Positions 9,776 to 21,991 of a stretch of 64,000 nucleotides of DNA are shown here, one piece after another; the first letter of the stretch is position 1, and each line of letters begins with the position of its first letter. This DNA comes from Combretum micranthum (taxonomy: Eukaryota; Streptophyta; Magnoliopsida; Myrtales; Combretaceae). The stretch covers positions 648,123 to 712,122 of the forward strand of contig JAMXBD010000710.1 of the NCBI GenBank assembly GCA_024138025.1. Reading direction: 5' to 3'. Made by a program: the position numbers and the translations under genes. A model generated the notes under the pieces. That model searched no databases. It saw nothing but the letters and a program-made list of their open reading frames with translations, and was not told where the DNA came from.

Positions 9776-12700
9776 TGTCATGCCCCGAGGGTACCCTAGT
9801 AGTAGTAGACAAGTTACATTTGAATACTATCACTAGATTACCTTCGAAGAGTGACATATTTTCCAAAAAATAGGATCTTTATTTTGCTTTGATAAGAAAT
9901 AATAAATACATGTAAGACATAAATTAGTAAATAATTACCATTGAAGCAACATATGATATTACAAACCAAGTAATCTTCTCATAAATCCTCAAATATATAA
10001 CTAATAAACTATTACTGGCTATGCTATTCCGAAAATAGAAAATAAACCATCCTGATTTGAACTATAGGCATCCAGCTTCTAAACCCTTACCGGAGCCAAA
10101 CTCCTCAAAGTAACTAGCCAAGATTGAAGCGTAAACTTGAAAGGGCTATTGGAGTGTGAGCGAAACTACGACTTAGTGAATAACTAGACATATTACACAT
10201 CAAGTAAGTTTATTACAAATCATATGTAATGCAATCACTCAAACATATGTTCAGATACAAGCTTGGATGATCTAGAATCCAAACAGGAAAAAGATTTACG
10301 CCCTCTTTTTAGGGTTAAAGAACATTTACTTTATGATCCACCTGCCCAGGAGAGACTAAGTTTATAAGAAAATTAACAATTTCAGGTCTTAGGGTTATCA
10401 CTTTTAGCTTAATGATGTTTTAACTGACCATTTCATGTATCAATCCTTCGAAACTCCCTAAGTCTTAATCATTTCAAATCGATACTACGGGCAGTATTTT
10501 TCGTTGCCACTTAGTTCCCGTAAAACCAATAGAGTAAAGAAAACCTTGGAAGGACTAACACTTTAGAAAAACCAAGCATTAACAGAAAACTAAAATATTA
10601 ATATGTAGTATGTTGTCACCCATTTGTATATGTAATATTGCAGTACGTGTAATGCACAACTAGGTTATTTAATAAGTCAATAGTTTTTATTCAGTTTCAT
10701 GGTGGTCATACATTACACACAACAATCAGCATACTATTTCACATCATCATACCATTGTATTATCACTTTCATAATGGTTGATTAACAATCATACAACTAG
10801 ATCACCGTACGTTTCTATCAAAACAATCATATTATTATCTTTGCATTATATATTAAACTAATTATAAGCACAAACAGTATAATAACTAAATTACTGACCT
10901 GCTCATAGCGGCTAATCGTAGTAATCAACAAGGAAGTCTTCTATAGTATCAAAGTTACCTAGATGAATAAAAATATTCATTAATAAGGCATAAATTATAC
11001 AACTAAACTCCTATGAGTGTCTAAGTGTCCTATTCTAATATTTGGTTTTGTTGCTATTACTATATTGGTTCTTTAATGGTCTTATGATAATTAACTATTA
11101 TTTAACATTTTATTTTCATTTTGCTTGTCTTGATCTTGTTTGATATTTATAAACATTTATCTGGTAATTGAAAAATTGATGTTTAATAAGCTCATATTTT
11201 TATAGTTATTATTACTACTTTTATATTATTCTCTATCTAACCTATTATAGTAACTCATATTTGTTTACTATTGTTTAGTATCATCGTGTTTCTCTTAATC
11301 TATTTCATATAATTATTTCGTCATTTTTCGAAGTCACGTTATTCATAAATTTAGCTTATTTAGATTTCCATTCTTATATATCTATAATAGATAATTATTT
11401 AGAATAATTATAATTTATTTCTATTTGTACAATATACAAATATTAGCAATAATATTGATAGTAATAATTTCCAATAATTTTAGGAGTTGCTAAATTACAT
11501 TTGTTACATTTTATTAATCTTTTAAATCTTTTAGTTGAATTTATTCTCTAAATCTTATTTTATTTCTCTTATTGCACATATATAAACATAATATATATAT
11601 ATAATATATGTTTTGGATGAAATAGACTTAATCTGGAAAATTTTACACGTATGCCGACACCTACGCCGCTGGCATTGATTCTTAGATGCCAGTGTTCATG
11701 TAAATTTTTACACAATTCAAATGCCAACATTTAATGGATACCACCGGCGTTGTCGTGTACACTAAACCCAAATGCCACTGGCTTTGAATTCCAGAGGCAG
11801 GTGTTGGACGAAAATTACATGATTTCAAAATTTACGTAACCTCTGTTCCGGACTACGCCACCTCTACACCGCCAACCTATCCTTGTACGCTGCCAGCGTT
11901 GGGGTATATGCTACCAGTGTAGGAACGGCGTTGGCACTGTTCATTGTCGAAGACAATGAACCAATTCTTATTTCTTTAATTTTCCACGTTAAAATTATTC
12001 CCAAATCATTCTTAAGTGTTTCTATGTGATACATATATATATATATATATACATACATCAACTCATAATACTATAACATGTACATGATCTTTAAATTTTC
12101 AGATTGAAAGTGGTGTAACTTAGTGTTTATAGAGTCTTACCTTATTGGGGCTGATATGAACGTTTTGAGCTTAGTTTCATAGTTAGTTTCGATCCTAGGT
12201 TAAAGGAAATATTATTTAGATTAAAATTCAACACTTAAAACAACTTAAAAGGGTTTTGTCTTATCTTGCTCCTCCTTAATCCGAGCTTAAGCTAGAGTTT
12301 TGATGAAGTTTTGTTGTGTTGTTTTTGGTGTTGTTTGTGTTTGGTATGTGTGTGTTTTGTGTGCTGTTCAACAGCACGAAATTGAGAGAGTTCCAGCTGT
12401 TGTTTGATTGTGAGTTAAAGTCTTGTTTTTATGTTCATTAAGGATACTTAGATATATAAAGGAAGAAGAAAGAGGCAGCTGCAATCTTTTAAGGCAATTC
12501 TTCACCGAAAATACAAGTTGCACAATAATTCCTTTTGCATTTAATGAGTCTAACTGATTTGGAAGCTTTCCATTGGTTTGTACATAATTTGCATTGACTT
12601 TCCTTTTTTTTTTTTCCTTATCCAAATTGTTATGCATTTTGGCTGGGAAAAGTAGAGAAAAAGTGTAGCCACTGATCCTCACCAAATGCACCGAAAATTG

Positions 12701-13369
12701 CACAATTTATTATATAGTAATATTTAGCTAGTTAATTATCTTAGTTTTAGGATAGTTTATTAAGTTAAACGTGTATATATATGACAATTATTCAAGATTT
12801 TTGTCTTCAAAAATTTATATAGAGTTCTATAAATTTTTAGATTGTTATTGAGTTCATCTTTGAGTTTAATGTTTACGCGATTAATTATTTTTAGAATTTG
12901 ATCTCCCCCGGTTAGGGTTTTCTAAGCTTATTATGTAATTTTCATTTTAGGCTCTAATAGCTCAAGTATACTCTAACTAAAACAATGGTGTGATCCACAT
13001 ATTTATTTGGAGTCTATATTGTGAATTATAGATCTGTTTTTATTTTTATCGTGTATTTATAATCTTAATGATTCATTCATAAATTATCATTTTCTAACTA
13101 TAAGCTTAGTTGGTTGTTCACTCTTTATTGTATTTAAAATCTTAACTAGATTATTCTTATATCTTGAGTTTTTGATACCTACTATGAAATCTTAATAGTA
13201 GTATTTATTACTATCTAGGATTCTTTGTTTTAGGGTTAAAACTATATACGAGTTCATATCTACTTGTGGTTTAGTTTTATGGTCTTGGTTGAGTCCTATA
13301 TTATCATCCTATTTTCTATTTTTATATTTCCATCTATTTCTATTTGTATGAAAAATCTTGGGGTTTACA
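9776..13369 (-). repeat. 3' LTR of the Tekay element (3,594 bp)
   Basis: This direct repeat of 19713-23299 begins TGTCATGCC and ends GGGGTTTACA on the plus strand. It has no substantial reading frame. It includes a short (TA) run near 12040 and a cluster of CpG-rich short motifs at 11650-11960. Confidence 0.94.
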
Positions 13370-13613
13370 TTCTTCCCCCTTTAAAATAAGCTTTATCCTC
13401 AAAGCTTGCATGTGTACCTGAAGTTTTAAACAAATGTGGATAGCTCCTCTTGATCACATCCTCTAGTTCGCATGTCATTTCTTCATTTTGGGAATCCCAC
13501 AGTAATTTGACATAACGGATATCTTTATTTCTAAGAGTTTGCACTTTTCTGTCCAATATTTGAACATGATGCTTTTCATATGTTAAGTTCTCCTCTAGAT
13601 TAATTGGTTCCAA
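13365..13613 (-). pseudogene. Chromodomain-like C-terminus of the Tekay integrase
   Basis: The frame contains VQILDRKVQTLRNKDIRYVK followed by LLWDSQNEEMTCELED and KRSYPHLF, the characteristic shape of the chromodomain at the end of Tekay integrases. In relatives the motif after the acidic stretch normally has Trp (TWE); here it is Cys. Chromodomains of this type are thought to steer integration by recognising chromatin. The frame ends inside the first bases of the LTR, so pol runs through the polypurine tract. Upstream continuity with the integrase is lost near 13614-13755. Confidence 0.88.
13370..13383 (-). other. Polypurine tract of the Tekay element
   Basis: On the minus strand AAAGGGGGAAGAA directly precedes the LTR start TGTAAACCCC, as expected for the plus-strand primer. 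Confidence 0.88.
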
Positions 13614-13754
13614 TTCAACTACTTTATCTAGATCCGGTACATACTTCCTTAGTACTCATACATGGAAAACATTATGTATACCAAATAAGTTAGGTGGCAA
13701 TGCAAGACGATATGCCAGATTTCGGACTAGTTCCAATATCTGGAATGGTCCAAT

Positions 13755-14622
13755 TTATCTGGGACTCAACTTTCCTTTTGTTTGTCCACTATGAAGACTT
13801 TTGATTGGATTTAACTTCAAATAGACATGATATCCTTCAGTAAATTCTAATTCCCTCCTTTTCAACTCTACCCAGCTCTTTTGTCTGTCTTGAGCTTCTT
13901 TCATTTTCTGTTTTATCACAGTGACCTTGTCAATTGTCTCCTGTGCCAATTCAGGTCCAATCATTACTTTCTCCAAATTATGTCAGAATAATGGTGACCT
14001 ACTTTCTACCATATAGTACTTCATATGGTGACATCCTAATGCTTGAGTGGTAACTGTTATTGTATGTGAATTCCACTAATTGTAAGTGTTGATCCCAATT
14101 TCCTTTGAATTCAAGGATACACGATCTTAGTATATCCTCTAATATTTGAATGGTCTTCTCTATCTGCCTATCAGTTTGAGGACGATAAGTTGTACTGAAC
14201 TTCAATTGTGTTCCCAAAGCTTTCTGTAATCCTTGCCAAAATCTGGAAACAAACCGTGGATCTCGATCTGATACTATACCAGCAGGTAAACCATATAATC
14301 TCACAATCTCTTTTAAGTATATTTGTGTCAACTTGTCTAATGGATATGTCATGTTGATTGGCAAGAAATGAGCTGATTTAGTGAGTCTATCCATAATGAC
14401 CCAAATAGCATCATGTCCTGCGTTTGTCTTAGGCGATGAACATACAAAATACATTGAAATTTGATCCCATATCCATTGTGGAATTGGCAATGGTTTTAAT
14501 AATCTACCAGGTTTTTGGTGTTCAGCTTTCACCCTTTGACAAACATCACATTTGGCAACAAATTCTGTAACATTCTTTTTCATCCCGTTCCACCAATATG
14601 CACTTTTCAACTCTTGATACAT
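13755..14622 (-). pseudogene. Tekay integrase, catalytic Asp replaced
   Basis: The 14622-13999 frame starts in the zinc-binding end (CDVCQRVKAEHQ) and continues into the catalytic core. The first catalytic position reads WDQISMYFV, where relatives have MDF; Tyr (TAT, 14449-14451) replaces Asp. The second Asp (IVSDRDPRF) and the Glu (QIEKTIQ) are kept. GRK closes the core, and a second frame (13976-13755) holds the C-terminal KLSPR motif after GYHVYLK. The two pieces are out of register. With one of three catalytic acids missing, this integrase would be inactive even if the frames were continuous. Confidence 0.9.
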
Positions 14623-14828
14623 CTTTGTTTCTCCCAGATGTATAGAATATCCAGAGTAATGTGCTTTATCTTTAATTCCTTCCTCAAGCTTTCATCATGT
14701 GGCACACACAACCTCTTATTCATTCTCAATATTCCCTCATCGTTCACATGAAAATCTTTATATCTCCCTCATGATATTCCTTATTTAATCTCTTAGATTT
14801 CAATATCCTCTTTCTGAGCTTCCTTGAT

Positions 14829-15502
14829 TCATTGAAGTAAAGTAGGCTCCAAGATCAAGTTTCCTAAATCAGCTTCCAAACCTTGCATTGAAAGCTCCAA
14901 GTTTAATCTCTCAAATTCTTTGATGAGTTCTTTCTGCTCCGTCAACATTGAGGCTACTTCTCCATAATTCTTACGACTTAATGCATCAGCTACTTCATTC
15001 ACTTTACAGGGGTGATAATTGATGGTTAAGTCATAATCCTTAATTAATTCTAACCATCTACGTTGCCTCATGTTTAATTTTTTTTGTGTAAATATATATT
15101 TCAAGCTCTTATGATCTATATATATTTCACATTTCTGTCCATATAGATAATGTTACCAAATCTTGAGTGCAACGACAATAGCTGCTAATTCCAAATCATG
15201 AGTGGGGTAATTCATCTCATGTGGCTTTAATTGTCTAGAGCATATGCTATTACACTCCCATTTTGCATTAATACACATCCTAAACCATTTCTGGATGCAT
15301 CACTGTAGACAACATATGGATCTTTGTTGTTAGGTAAAACCAATATTGGTGCCGATACTAAACTCTTTTTCAATTCTTGGAAACTTTGTTCTCGTTGATC
15401 ATTCCATTCAAATTTCTCATTCTTCTTGGTTAATTGTGTAAGGGGTTGTGCAATTTTTGAGAAATGTTTCACAAAATTTCGATAATATCTTGTTAATCCC
15501 AA
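14829..15502 (-). pseudogene. Tekay RNase H region
   Basis: The 15502-15227 frame holds the RT-RNase H junction (GLTRYYRNFVK, then FEWNDQREQSFQELK) and the first RNase H Asp in [13 protein letters not shown]. The 15104-14829 frame holds the end of the domain ([12 protein letters not shown], then [15 protein letters not shown]). The intervening ~120 bases are in a different register. The domain would degrade RNA in the RNA-DNA hybrid during replication. Confidence 0.9.
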
Positions 15503-15625
15503 GAAAATTCTTACTTCTATAACTGTTTCAGGTCTTTTCTACTCTACGATAGCTTTAACTTTCACAGGATCAACAGATATTCCTTCATCGGAAACAATAT
15601 GTCCAAGGAATGATATACTTCTAAG

Positions 15626-16081
15626 CTAAAATTCGCATTTAAACATTTTGGCATACAACTTATTATCTCTTAGAATCTGCAACACACTCCTTAAGTGCTC
15701 ATCATGTTGTTCTTTTATAGATGAATACACTAGTATATCATCTATGAAAACAATCACACAGATATCCAATAAATGTCTAAAAATACAGTTCATCAAGTCC
15801 ATGAAAACTGCAGGTGCATTAGTTAGTCCAAATGGCATGACAAAAAATTCATAATGACCATACCTAGTTCGGAATGCAGTCTTTGGTACATCCTCCACCA
15901 TAATTCGAATTTGATGATATCCTGACTTTAAATCAATTTGAGAAAATATCTTTGCTCCTCTCAATTGATCAAAGAGATCATCAATTCTGGCTAAAGGATA
16001 TTTGTTCTTGATAGTCACTCTGTTTAATTCTCTATGGTCAATACAAAGTCTCATTGAACCATCTTTCTTCTCAATAAACAA
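15626..16081 (-). pseudogene. Tekay reverse transcriptase core
   Basis: A 152-codon frame covers the palm domain: [16 protein letters not shown], the catalytic Asp in [21 protein letters not shown], and FIDDILVYS at residues 112-120. All catalytic Asp residues are present. The frame overlaps the upstream protease-RT linker (16496-16071) by ten bases in another register, which marks a frameshift near 16075. It ends by a stop at 15626, before the RNase H connection. Confidence 0.93.
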
Positions 16082-16780
16082 TATTGGTGCTCCCCAACAA
16101 TTCTTGCAATTGCAGCTTTAATTCTTTCAATTCCACAAGTGCCATGTGATACGGAACTTTCGATATTGGTTCAGTTCCAGGTATCAAATCAATAGAAAAT
16201 TCCACTTTCCTATGTGGGGGTAATCTAGGTAATTCATCTAGATATACATCCAAATATTCACACACTGTTTTGATAGTATGAATATCCAATGCTTTGAATT
16301 TACCCTCGGTTGCTCCAAGAATACATCCATTTAACTCCATATCTTCTTCATTTTCCACTTCAATCGTTGTTATCCTATTCTCGACTCCTTTGAGTATCTC
16401 ACCCCTGTACTCCTTTCTTTCTCCTTGGTTATTGACAAAAGATATCATTTTGAGACGATAGTCAACTTTCGCTTTTACAGTAGTTAACCAGGTCATACAT
16501 AGAATAATATCATATTTTTACATATCTACCATGATCAAATCAGCAAACGATTTCTGATTTCTAATCTTTAATGGACAACTCTTTATCATCTCCCGTGTTA
16601 TCACCAAGTCTCCTATTGGTGTAGTAACTCCCAATTCTTTATTCATGGTTTCAGTTGGTATTCCTACACATCTTGTTAGTCATCCATTTATGAAAGAATG
16701 CGTTGCTCCAGTGTCAAACAAAGCATACGTAGTCTGATCTCTCACTTGAATTGATCTTATTTATCATTTATTAATTACAT
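16071..16780 (-). pseudogene. Tekay protease and protease-RT linker
   Basis: Between about 16745 and 16500 the minus strand reads through a protease with ALFDTGATHSFI (active site near 16703-16715), then a stop, GIPTETMNKELG, DLVITREM and a second stop before the C-terminal part CMTWLTTVKAKVDY. The 16496-16071 frame continues with the linker that precedes RT (DVYLDELPRLPPHRKVEFSI). Two in-frame stops lie between the protease active site and the linker. The catalytic Asp itself is intact. Confidence 0.87.
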
Positions 16781-16787
16781 GTTATTT

Positions 16788-18261
16788 TTAATTCATAAAG
16801 GATTTTACTGTGCAGCTAATCATGTTTGTGTGCCACACTATAACTTTAAATGAGCAATTATGTAACTGCATACGTGCAATGAGACCATAATCATCAAGGT
16901 CGACTTCTTCCCATATATTTTCTTCATCTTTCTCTTCCATCTCCACATCCTCAACTGGAATTTCATACATAGCGAAGACTCTAATTGTTGTACTAGCTTT
17001 ACTGGTATTGGCATTTCCATTTTTTGGGCCTGCGACTCCAACCACTCCTTTAGATTGTGAAGAACCAGCTACAGTGTTCACTCTCTATAGGCAGTTGGTT
17101 GATGTATGGCCAACTTTGTTACATACAAAATAGGTCGCAATTTTTCTTTTTGGACAATTATTTGCCATGTGTCCACTTTCTCCACAGTAGTAACATTTAT
17201 GTTGCAATTGTGGGTACTCCCTTATATAATGAGAGCCCTTGCATTTTTAACATGTAACATTGTTCTTCCCAACTACTCCTCCCTTGATCACACTGAGGGG
17301 TTAGAAAAATTTAATCTTTTTAGGTATAAGATTTGTCATAGAACCATCATATGTTCTTTTCCCAAAAGTTTGTCCCCTCTTCTTATACCTTTCAACTTCA
17401 TATTTCCTTACCTATTCAATGATTCGGGCTTTTTCTATCATAGCCGCGAAGTTAGCAACTTTGAACTCAGCAAGTTTCCTCTGAAAATGAGGTTCTAATC
17501 CAGCCATGAAAGTTTATCTCTTTAGCTCATCACTGTCTTGATAAGCATCTGAAGCAAACTGTAATAGCCGATTGAACTCGTGCTCACACTCATCAATTGT
17601 CCTACTTCCTTGCATCAGATTCATCAGGTTAGTGCTATATTTTGCCTTTAGACTGCTCAGGAAATACTCTTTCAGAAATTCCCGCTTAAACACTTCCCAA
17701 GTGATTGGTCGTGGCAAACTTCTTTGTTTTGAATTCCACCATATTCTTGCTCTTAACCTTAGCAAATAAGTTTCATACAGTGCCCTCAGAGATTCCGGTA
17801 CCTGGAAAACATCAAGAGATCGCTCGATTTGAGTTAGCCAGTCCTTAGCTTCTTCTGACTTTTCGGGTAGTCCTTCAAAGTACCTATTGCATTAATGAAT
17901 TCTAGCAACAAGTTCTTTTGAGGACGTAATGGTGGCGGTGGTGGTAATTCTTGTTCATATCGAGGCGGTCCTTGCACCTCAGTAGCTGATTCATTAAGGT
18001 TTACCGGTCCATTTTCCTGAAATTGAACCGGTGTAGTACGCATATCATTCCCTCTAGGGGTGTTGGGGGCAATGCTGGTGCCTCAGCTGGTAGTGCCACA
18101 TTTATTGCTTGCATGTTTTGCAAAGCTTGCAAAATCAATACATTTTGTTGTTAAAGGTTCTGTAAAACATCTTCCAATCGGTTCTAGGTTGGTGCAGGAG
18201 CATTTGCTGGTGGATTTTCAGATATTCTTGCATTTCTACTTTTATCTCTCCCTCTTGGCAT
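16788..18261 (-). pseudogene. Tekay gag with three tandem zinc knuckles
   Basis: Gag starts at the ATG at 18259-18261 (MPRGRDKSRNAR) and meets a stop after about 25 codons. Further pieces are 18043-17834 (proline run, then NLLLEFINAIGTL) and 17765-17514 (the Retrotrans_gag core LRARIWWNSKQR and ITWEVFKREFLKEYF). Near 17100-17262 there are three zinc-knuckle units in series. The middle one (CYYCGESGHMANNC) is complete. The first contains a stop and a Tyr in place of the last Cys; the third has Tyr in place of its first Cys. The C-terminus (17081-16788) is acidic. No full-length Gag can be made. Confidence 0.88.
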
Positions 18262-18599
18262 TCTATTACCACCAAACATAATATTCAAATTAAATCATAA
18301 CCTGTGTTTACTAAAGATCATCAAAGACAATCATATATTTCACATATATATACTTACATATCCAAAAACATACATATAGTTAGATGGTTAATGCTATATT
18401 TACATCTCAAAAATTGCACTAACTTTACTCCTAATATCTACTACTAAGGTCATAAAAAGACACATATACATCGCCCTATATACCATATGCTACATATATA
18501 TATACACCATCAAAAGTCTATCAGTAACTCATCTATCATGCCATCACTAATAGATAGTACAAACATCATCATCATATATCACTAGATCTGACTCAAGGG

Positions 18600-19510
18600 C
18601 TAGGATAAAGGCGACCGTTGTCCTTTTATTGAAGGCCTAACTAAGGGTAATTTCCTCCTCCTCAGAGCTGCTATCACTAATATTAATCCTCGTGTCCCTA
18701 TCTCCTGGTGGTGCCAGGTTAGATCCGTATCCATCATTCGGATACCTCTAGGAGTAGGCCTCTGCTCATCCTCGGAGCTAGGTGGTACATCTCTCTCAAT
18801 CGACCCTCCATGTGCAGTCCCGATCCATTTGGCATAATTATAATTAGAGACATACTTCTCTGCCTCAATCCTTCTTCTCTTCCCCTCTCTTTCATCTAAT
18901 AAGTCTGATGTTATACTTCTTTTATGAATTGTAGTTTGGAACGACTCCTATACTACACCATCCTGCATACAAGAGGGTCAATGACACTCACCTGCTATCT
19001 CAAGTATAATGGGAGGCCTCCTCATGAATACACGTCTGGAATAGTTGCACCTGATTACCTATGCAAGCATCCAGTCATCATCATAGGGTGTATCTTCTCT
19101 CATCTGGATGTGATCATACCAAACATCATGAGCATAAACCACCTCTCCTCCAATAGATACCTAAACTCTAAAGTCAGGGGATCTGGTCTCATAGATCTCG
19201 ATGAGACTATAAATGCTATGTTATCAATCTCTAGACCACCTCCCTTCTGAACTATCAGCCTCTCAAATCTATAAAGTGTCTCAATACCTGATCCAATATT
19301 TGGGAAGGCCCTCTCCATCAGGAATAACCATCCTTTAAATAAAGGCTACAATCCTCTTTTCCAAGTGGTTAGAATCTCTTCTAGGGTCTTGGTAATCCCA
19401 CGTAAATATAAATCCTCTACAAGGACTCACAGTCTGTGTTTGTAAGCTGTCAGGGTATCTTCTTCCTGCATAATAAATATCTCCCATCTAATATGGCATG
19501 CAGCAGGATC
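18600..19510 (-). pseudogene. Decayed extra coding region in the Tekay leader, between primer site and gag
   Basis: The leader between the primer site (19692) and gag (18261) is about 1.4 kb. On the sense strand several stretches look protein-coding though broken: HIRWEIFIMQEEDTLTAYKH (near 19440-19500), the open frame 19318-19100 (AFPNIGSGIETLYRFERL), MREDTPYDDDWMLA (near 19060), and a charged tail with DEREGKRRRIEAEKYVSNYN (near 18850-18910). They need several frame changes to join. I do not recognise the family. It may be an extra retrotransposon ORF, as described for other plant gypsy elements, or a captured sequence. The coding impression comes from composition and length only. Confidence 0.45.
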
Positions 19511-19691
19511 AGTCTACACACAACAAAATTTGCTTGATTAATAATAATCACACAAATTTTATTCCTAATTGTGCATCTAACATTACCTATAACTACCCAA
19601 CTAATACTAAAGGGTGCTAATTGGATCTAAACTCACTACATTTACCAATATATTTCTTCCACATATTTATCTTTCTTATACCAGCAACCAT

Positions 19692-19703
19692 GCTCTGATA
19701 CCA
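19692..19703 (-). other. Primer-binding site (tRNA-iMet type) of the Tekay element
   Basis: The minus strand reads TGGTATCAGAGC nine bases after the 5' LTR end (19713), the standard initiator-tRNA-Met match. Confidence 0.93.
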
Positions 19704-19712
19704 ACTTAAAAC

Positions 19713-21958
19713 TGTCACGCCTCAAAGCTATCTTAGTAGTAGTAGATAAGTCATACTTGAATACTATCACTAGATTACCATTAGAGAGTGACATATTTTC
19801 CAAATAACAGGATATTTTAGTTCCTTTGACAAGAAATGATAAATACATATAATACACAAATTAGTAAATAATAGCCATAAAAGCATCATATAACATTACA
19901 AACCAAGTAATCTTCTCATAAATCCTCAAATACATAACTGATAAACTATTATTGGCAATGCTATTATAAAAATAGAAAATAACTCATCCTGATTTGAACT
20001 ATAGGCATCCAGCTTCTTAACCCTTACCGGAGCCAGACTCCTCAAAGTAACTAGCCAAGGTCGAAGAGTAAACCTGAAAGGGCTATTGGAGTGTGAGCGA
20101 AACCACGACTTAGTGAATAACCAAACATATTATACATCAAGTAAGTTTATTAACAAATCATATGTAATGCAATCACTCAAACATATGCTCAGATACAAGC
20201 TTGGATGATCCAAAATCCAAACAGGAAAAAGATTTACGCCCTCTTTTTAGGGTTGAAGAATATTTACTTTATGACCCACCTACTCAGGAGAGACTAAGTT
20301 TACATGAAAATTAACGATTTCTTGTCTTAGGGTTATCACTTTTAGCTTACTGATATTTTAACTGATCATGTCCTATATCAATCCTTAAAAACTCCATAAG
20401 TATTAATCATTTCAAAGCGATACTACGGGTAGTGTTCTTCGTTGCCACTTAGTTCCCGTAAAACCAATGGAAGAAAGAAAACCTTGGAAGAACTAATACT
20501 TTAGAAAAACCAAGCAATAATAGAGAATTGAAATATTAATACGTAGCAGACTGTCACCCATTTGTATATGTAATATTGCAGTACGTGTAATGCATGACCA
20601 GGTTATTTAATAAGTCAATAGTTCTTATTCATTTTCATGGTGGTCATACATTACACACAATAATCATCATACTATTTCACATCATCATACTATTGTATTA
20701 TCACTTTCATAATGATAGATTAACGATTATACAATCAGATCACAATACGTTTCGATCAAAACAATCATATTATTATCTTTTCACATATTAAATTAATTAC
20801 AAGCACAAACAGTATAATATGATTGAGTTGCTCACCTGCTCATAATGACTAATCGTAGTAATCAACAGGGAAGTCTTCTATAGTATCAAAGTTACCTAGA
20901 TGAATAAAAATATTCATTAATAAGGCATAAATTATATAACTAAACTCCTATGAGTGTCTAAGTGTCCTATTCTAGTATTTGGTTTTGTTGCTATTACTAT
21001 ATTGGTTCTCTACTGGTCTTATCATAATCAACTATTATTTATATTTTCATTTGCTTGTCTTGATCTTCTTTGATATTTATATACATTTATCTGATATTTG
21101 AAAAATTGATGTTTAATAAGCTTATATTTTCATAGTTATTATTATTACTTTTATATTATTCTCTATCTGACCTATTATAGTAACTCAAATTTGTTTACTA
21201 TCGTTTAGTGTCGTCGTGTTTCTCTTAATCTACTTCATATAATTATTTCGTCATTTTTCGAAGTCACGTTATTCATAAATTTAGTTTATTTAGATTTCCA
21301 TTCTTAAATGTCTATAATAGATAATTATTGAGAATATTTATAATTCATTTTTATTTGTATAATATACTAATATTAGTAATAATATTGATAGTAATAATTT
21401 CCAATAATTTAGGAGTTGCTAAATTACACTTGTTACGTTTTATTAATCTTTTAAATCTTTTAGTTGAATTTATTCTCTAAATCTTATTTTATTTCTCTTA
21501 TTACACATATATATAAATATAATATATATATATATATTGGTTTTGGATGAAATAGACTTAATCTGGAAAATTTTACACGTACGCCGGCACCTATGCCGCT
21601 GGTTTTGATTCCTAGATGTCAGCATTCGTGTAAATTTTTGCACAATTCAAATGCTAGCGTTTAACAAATACTGCAGGTGTTGTTGTGTACGCTGGACCCA
21701 AACGCTGTTAGCTTTGAATTTTAGAGGCCGATGTTGGATGAAAATTACATGATTTCAAAATTTACGTAACCTCTGTTCCAGACTACGCTGCCTCTACACC
21801 GCCAGCATATCGTTGTACGCTACCGGCATTAGGGTATATGCTACCAGTGTAGGAACGGCGTTGGCACTATTCATCGTTTTCTTTGATAAACTAGTTTGTA
21901 TTTCTTCAATTTTCCACGTTAAAATTATTCCCAACTCATTCCTAAGTGTTTCTATGTG

Positions 21959-21991
<33 letters not shown>

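Noticed and set aside
11864..12061. Minus-strand reading frame repeated at 21794-21997 (starts MMY.YIYI)
   Set aside because: It is only the same stretch of the two Tekay LTRs translated across a TA microsatellite; no protein features.
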